Below, piece after piece: positions 58,908-64,000 of a stretch of 64,000 nt of DNA. The stretch's first letter is position 1; each line of letters starts with the position of its first letter. The position numbers and the translations under genes were made by a program. The notes under the pieces are model-generated. The model made no database searches. It saw only the letters and a list, made by a program, of their open reading frames with translations, and had not been told where the DNA came from. Source of the DNA: Lithospermum erythrorhizon (lineage: Eukaryota; Streptophyta; Magnoliopsida; Boraginales; Boraginaceae). The stretch spans positions 186,001-250,000 of the forward strand of contig JADFUC010000551.1 of assembly GCA_019722365.1 (NCBI GenBank). The letters are read 5' to 3'.

Positions 58908-59990
58908 TATTCTAAACAGCAAGACATAGATGAGGCATTAAAAAAGTTTTAAGTCAACAGAATAACTATCATCAGAGTACTTGTAGAAATATTTATATTT
59001 GTATATATTAATGTTAGATTTGATTCTTAACAATCTAAGATTTCACATGTGATGATACCATATTGAAAAATAAGAATAGAATATATCACTATATAAGTTT
59101 AATAGTAACTTCACTTAACACCAATTGATTTTTAGGATAATGTCTCTTTAAATTTATCTGTCTCCTATTGTGGTCCGGCCCGATTCGAAAATTTCTACAA
59201 TTACTTTACTTAACTAAAAAAATAAAGTTTGTAAATTTTAGCAAGAATTTTGTAAATTTTAACAAGAATATGACAATATTTATTTAGAAAGAAGGAGGCA
59301 ACATTTCTTTTTTTCATAATTAATAAATCAAAACGTTAGAAAGAACAATTATAATTGTTTGTCATTCGACTTACATTGTCATAACGTCTTAAATTAACAA
59401 CACGAAAAATAAAAAACATGTCAATAATATTATTATAACCCTTTTTCATATTCCCTTAATTCTACGAACAATTAAGAGTTCATATTTGTAGCATTATTCC
59501 CAAGGGCCGGTCGTAGTGTAATTTATTAGGGCCATGGCACTGAAAATTATAAAAATCTTATTTTTTGTCCTTCAGTTTCTTTTAAATTGAAGAAAATGTA
59601 TTTAGCCGCTTAAACTTCTACTTTTTCTTAGTCAATAATTATTATTTTTTATTTGATCCCGAAAATCATTTTTGTTATTCCATGCCTAGATCGTTTGTTA
59701 CAATAATTTGTGTCCGTTAAAATTGTGACATGTGTCTTGTTTGTTTTTAAAAAATTTAAAAATAAAAAATAAAACATGTGACATGATTATTTTAACGAAG
59801 TGTGTATTGCGAAGAAAGACTTTATTATTTATGTCTTATTTCCAGAATAATAAAAGCCATGAGGAAAATATCGCTTGGTACAAAAGAATATTTATCAAGC
59901 GGATTGAGGTTGACTATCGATGCAATCTTTACTCGTATCTTTGGCGTCTGATATGGAGCGGCGATATCAACTTCAGTGGTTGGAGGCAGA
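58908..59990. other. Intergenic AT-rich DNA with a transposon end
   Basis: At 59500-59560 the phrase CAAGGGCCGGTCGTAGTG, then ATTAGGGCCATGGCACTGAA, resembles the terminal part of plant hAT-type elements (CAAGGGCCGG start). TGTAAATTTTA(G/A)CAAGAAT is repeated at 59229 and 59250. No gene. Confidence 0.35.
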
Positions 59991-60001
59991 TTAACTGATT
60001 T

Positions 60002-60787
60002 GGATATGTCTCTGAGACGAGCACAGGGGCCAGTTTGGTCTTTGACTTTGAGATATGGTCGGCAGGGTGTAGTATTTGATCACGGAAATTTGGATGGAGT
60101 TGGACCTCTCCCGCTTGATTGGATAGGTAGACTAGGTAGTGAGCTCGGCGCCTTCTTTGACGGATAGGTGGGCGGGTTGGATCTTGGCTTCTCTTTGTTG
60201 GATATATCCTTGTGGTGAGACTTTGCTAACTTGGATATGTGTTCGCGGGATGATTGACTTATCTCAGATTGTGGCAGGCCCGGATGAACATGGCTTAAAA
60301 TTTGGGTTCGCTAGCGGCGAGGGCCTTAGCAGAGTTCCTTGTATCTGATCTTTGGATGTGGCAGAACTGGCCAGCGTATCCTCCTCTTTTATTTGACTTG
60401 GGTGCAGTTGGATATATCACCAGACGGGGCACAGGAGACTGAGATTTATTCTTTTGACTTTGAGTTATGGTCGAACCGAGTGCTCGGCGACCTTGATCCG
60501 TGTGATTGTGTAGAAACGATGATTGTCTTAGACTTAGATCCTTGAGATGTGGGTTGGATGGAGGGACTTGGACCTCTCGGTTGATTGGATAGGTAGGCTA
60601 ATTTGGTGGTGGAAGCCTTCTTTTGGCTTGGATAGGTGGGGCCATTTGGATCAGCATTTCTCTTTGTTGGATATGTCCTAGTGTGGTGAGACTTTGCTTT
60701 AACTTGGATATGTGTCCTTGGGATACTTGAGACTTATCTCAGATTGTTCACAGAATGGATGAACACTTGTAGCTTAAAATTTAGGTT
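60002..60787. repeat. Large imperfect tandem duplication (units about 300-410 bp)
   Basis: Unit 1 (60002-60307) and unit 2 (60410-60787) share, in order, GGATAT(G/A)T, GGGCACAGG-type, TTTGACTTTGAG(A/T)TATGGTCG, TTGGACCTCTC, TTGATTGGATAGGTAG, TTCTCTTTGTTGGATAT, GTGGTGAGACTTTGCT, AACTTGGATATGTGT, CTTATCTCAGATTGT and GGATGAACA, ending in AGCTTAAAATTTAGG or its equivalent. The sequence is G/T-rich on the plus strand. Open frames inside are consequences of the composition. Confidence 0.85.
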
Positions 60788-61620
60788 AAAAAATGCAGTA
60801 GTAGGGCGCTTACTTGGCTTAAGCATGTCGATGTTGGATGTAAAGCGAAAGGCTTCCAGCAGCGTGTTCACACTTTTTGATTTGACTTGCGAGAGGGTTG
60901 AGGGGGGCGGTTCGACAAATCAAACGTGGGATGGTCTGGCGGCTACGGTATACTCGGTACATGGTGTAGGAGGTAGGAGCCCCGGCGGAGGCGATCTGCC
61001 AGATTTGATGTAGTGTAAAGGGTTTACCGGCGTGTCTCACTTGTAGGTTGGTGGGATGGATATTCCGCTTTTTGTGAAGATTAGGATTGTCCGCCTTCTT
61101 TGGGGGTTGGATGCCCATTTAGTATAGGAGGTAGAGAGCGGCAGTGTGTTCCTGCAGCTTGGTAGGGAAGGGGAGACTTTTTTTTTGTTGGAGACTCCGG
61201 GTTGTCCGCCTCATGGTGGGCTTTTGGGCGCTGGTTGGTACTCGAGGCGTCACGGAGTGCTTATTCCTTTTGAATCTTCAAGTTGGGGATGCCTCAGGTG
61301 CTCCTGCTGGTCTTCTTCTTAAGAGCTTTTCTACAACTTTGCCTTAACTTTTTCTTCCACTTATGATATTATTTTCGAAAATATAGGTGTTATAGGCTTC
61401 GGGCGGATTCGATTAATTCGGTTAGTTTCGGGTTGATCGAGATCTTGGCCAGTTGATTTTGAGGCATGATGCAGTGAGTCGAGGATATTTTGCATGGCTT
61501 ATTCTCCCGGAATATGGAGTTGGGCGCCTTTTTGGCTTCATATAGTGCTAACAAAATTATATGCTAATATGCTAGCATTCCGTATGACTTCAGCATACTA
61601 TTTGAGCCTCGCTGAACATC
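60788..61620. other. G/T-rich DNA after the tandem duplication
   Basis: Continues the G-rich plus-strand bias to about 61530. Three frames of 67-99 codons overlap on both strands with no recognisable domain. Likely repeat filler. Confidence 0.35.
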
Positions 61621-61684
61621 TAAATCAACAATTAATAACAATTAATAAATAAAAAACAGACAAAGATTCACACAAATTCAAACA

Positions 61685-63905
61685 CTTGGCGCCTCTCTCT
61701 TTCTCTCTCCTCTCTCTCACTCTCCGGTTTTCTCTCAACAAAAATCAACAAAATTTCTGTAAAATTTTTTACCTTAATTTCTACATCAAAATCAACAAAA
61801 TTTGCATCAAAATAAAAAAATAAGAGAAGGTATGAATCAATACTCGGTATATGTGTCGATTTTTTGTATATTATTGTAGTATTTTAGGTTTTCAAAAATA
61901 AAAAATTAACAGCAAAATTAGGGCTTATACTTATTGTCGATTATAAATTACTAAATGCATGTTAATTTTTTAATTCTGAAATATATATTTGTGATTTGAA
62001 TTCTCAATTTAGGGTTCTAAGTCTACAATCAGCAAAATTGGGGATTAATAAATTATTAAATGCATGTTAATTTTTTGATGCTAAGACATATACATAATGT
62101 ATATAGAGTATGTATATACATTAAATAAATAAAATTAAGTACTAAAATAGTCTTAATATGTGAGTTTTATGTGTAAAATAGTTAGATATGAAATTCGAGT
62201 ACATATGTGAATGTATTTAACTTATTGAGAGTATACGTGTATATATGTGTATATGATATGAGAATTTAACTGATTTAGATTATTTTGGTATATGTGTATA
62301 TGTATATATGTTTACATTTGTATGCGTGCATATGTGTATACTCAGATTGATAGTATATGTATATGTGTACTCTGAATAAGAGTATATGATGTATACTCTG
62401 TGTATTTAACAGATATAGAGGATATGTATATGTGTATTTAACTTATTGATTATATATGTGTATCTAACTGCTTGTAAGGTACATATGTGTATTTAACTGA
62501 TTTAGAGTATATTTGTATATGTGTGTATTGACAGAAACTTTGCGGTACAAAATGCGGTATGGCGGAAGCATCTAATTCGAGTGAATAGTGTCGGACATCG
62601 GAAGCGGAACTTGTTCCTCTTCGGGCAACCGGTGTTCTACTTAAAGACAAATGATAGGCTAAATAAGGGCGTTGGGAGTTCAGAAGAAAATAAAAAAACA
62701 ACTTGTAGTTTATGGGGGTAACACTGATGATATGGACGAGGACATTGATGATATAGAAGAAGAGATTAAGAGCATTGAGAGAATGAAAAATCTTGATAAG
62801 TTGAGAAGAAAGGAGGAATGAATTAAAGAGAAGAAGAAGGGGGAAGGAATTAAAGAGCAGAAGGATTAAGGCATTAAAGAGAAGAAAAAATCTAGCACGA
62901 CTTTGTACAACAGGTGTTATACTAACAAGATGATCACAGAGTTTGAGAAAATTGAAGAGAATAAAGATATTCAGAAAATTGATGGACTCAAAACTGTTGG
63001 ATTTTGGAATGACAAAAATGAAACTAAGAAGCATTAAATCAGCCGATTAAAAAGTTGATTTAGGTCGGGGAAGTTTAGAGTTTGAATGAGGGAGATGTAA
63101 ATAGAGTGTACAACTTGCCTTGGGGACCTAGGAGGATTGAATTATTTAGATGTGCTAAAGAGGAAGTTGAAGCATTGAGAAAAGAGTTGGATGTGCAGTT
63201 TCATAGGGCGAGCAAGGAGCTAGTAAATATTAGTGATATATACAACAAGTTGGCAGACTATGAAGATGAGGACACTTGGATCAGCGATGGTACAAATTAT
63301 CGGATATGTTCTACCTTACTGCCAGATGGCTTAATTAATTTGAGATCGTGGGCGTATCGAGGGAATATTGGTGAGGTGATTGAGTACAACTGGTGCGAAC
63401 ATATCCTTGATCACTTGCGAAAAGTGATTAGACAGCAGTAAAGTATCGAATGTTGATTTTCATTTCCTACGTAGTTCGTGTGATGGGCGTGATTAACTGA
63501 CCTTAACATCTTCCAGTGTTGAATTCCAACACGTGCAAAAGAGAAATTGGACCAAATCTTTGCAAAATTTGACAAAATTAGCAAAAGCGAAAAAATTTGA
63601 AAATGTTATAGGAAAGAAGATCACTCTGGCCAAATGTTCAAATCTGGGAATGAAATCGGAGTATTCTGTTGGTGTTGGAAAAGTTGAGCCAGAGATGCTT
63701 ATTTCAGTAGTCTGAGAGTTTGAAACAATGTAATCAATACATTGATTTCTGCAACTACAACATCAAGGCATGGACAAACTGTCTGCATGAATTGAAAAAG
63801 AAGAGAGAGAAGAAGCTGAAACAAGTGAAGGAAAAGCACGGTTGGATCGAGTTTGAGAAAGGAAGGCTAGGTGAGTTTCTTGTATTTGTAGTATATATAC
63901 ATTAA
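61685..63905 (+). pseudogene. Broken gene of unknown family with CT-rich leader and conserved DYEDEDTW block
   Basis: 61690-61730 is a CT-repeat leader typical of plant 5' UTRs, ending with a candidate donor AAG/GTATG (61830-61831). After an intron holding a minisatellite, TATTGACAG (62526-62534) is a good acceptor. ATG at 62559 gives MAEASNSSE and then a stop. Further on, an acidic/lysine-rich frame (DDMDEDIDDIEEEIKSIE near 62725, KMITEFEKIEE near 62930) is interrupted by TGA and TAA codons. At 63082-63441 a 119-codon block without ATG is well kept: VYNLPWGPRRIELFRCAKEE, ADYEDEDTWISDGTNYRICS, TLLPDGLINLRSWAYRGNIG, EHILDHLRKVI. Two more short frames with Lys/Glu-rich helices follow (63533-63715, 63720-63905). 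I do not recognise the family; a transposon-carried plant gene is plausible. Confidence 0.5.
62090..62534. repeat. Degenerate minisatellite in the putative intron
   Basis: Recurring TATATGTGTATATG and longer GTATATGTGTATTTAACTGA-like units (for example 62253, 62425, 62490), with ATTTAACTGATTTAGA seen near 62263 and 62492. Strong T/G/A bias on the plus strand. Confidence 0.8.
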
Positions 63906-64000
63906 TTAAATCAATAAGAGTATCGTGTTTATTTATGACTAAACTGGACTAATACTCATAATCTTAAAAGATAGTTCAATTTATGAGAGTACATATACAT

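Noticed and set aside
60744..61118. Overlapping plus and minus frames of 89-99 codons
   Set aside because: Both arise in G/T-rich repeat DNA; neither shows a domain or start context.
62450..63034. 194-codon minus-strand open frame, hydrophobic
   Set aside because: It is the antisense of an acidic/lysine-rich coding stretch and a minisatellite; Leu/Phe/Ile richness comes from the complement of Lys/Glu codons.

Overview
The window is nuclear DNA from a flowering plant, most likely a eudicot; I cannot name the species. The evidence is AT-rich sequence, genes broken by GT-AG introns, plant-only families (Golgi syntaxin SYP32, BAHD acyltransferase, F-box/kelch-like, EG45-like expansin relative, ESF1/MEG-type cysteine-rich peptide, glycine-rich RRM protein), and many LTR retrotransposons, hAT transposons and Stowaway-type MITEs in all stages of decay. 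Nothing bacterial, organellar or viral was seen.

Layout. 1-407: last intron and last exon of a SYP32-like syntaxin (+). 709-966: Stowaway MITE. 1682-9612: a BAHD acyltransferase pseudogene (+) cut in two by a decayed Ty1/Copia element (2329-8966) that is flanked by a perfect GAGTA target duplication. 10300-11158: solo LTR with a perfect ATACT duplication. 11611-11865: second copy of the MITE family. 12448-16708: two copies of a small secreted cysteine-rich peptide gene, both damaged, with an intronless glycine-rich RNA-binding-protein retrocopy (15865-16192) next to the second one. 17220-21317: the best intact gene, a nine-exon RRM + Arg/Ser/Asp-rich + coiled-coil protein (-). 24580-25779: intact single-exon F-box gene (-). 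28-29.2 kb: two tRNA-like (SINE-type) traces. 29.3-34.8 kb and 39.4-44.7 kb: two related hAT transposase relics, each bracketed by arrays of short repeats; one array of each carries four AAACGG copies, the hexamer known as the Ac transposase binding site. 36273-36719: EG45-like gene with one internal stop. 47.2-53.7 kb: a pair of about 780-bp LTR-like repeats around 4.9 kb of unreadable interior. 54.7-57.9 kb: A/C-rich repeat-laden DNA. 60.0-60.8 kb: imperfect tandem duplication in G/T-rich DNA. 61.7-63.9 kb: broken gene with a CT-rich leader, a minisatellite-like intron and a well-preserved 119-codon block of unknown function.

The functional content is therefore small: one partial housekeeping SNARE gene, one RNA-binding protein gene and one F-box gene. 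The rest records repeated insertion and decay. The genes do not form a pathway. I see no convincing new system; the most informative structures are the dated gene disruption by Copia, the twin hAT relics with their repeat arrays, and the peptide-gene duplication. Many repeat boundaries are approximate because they were judged by eye.
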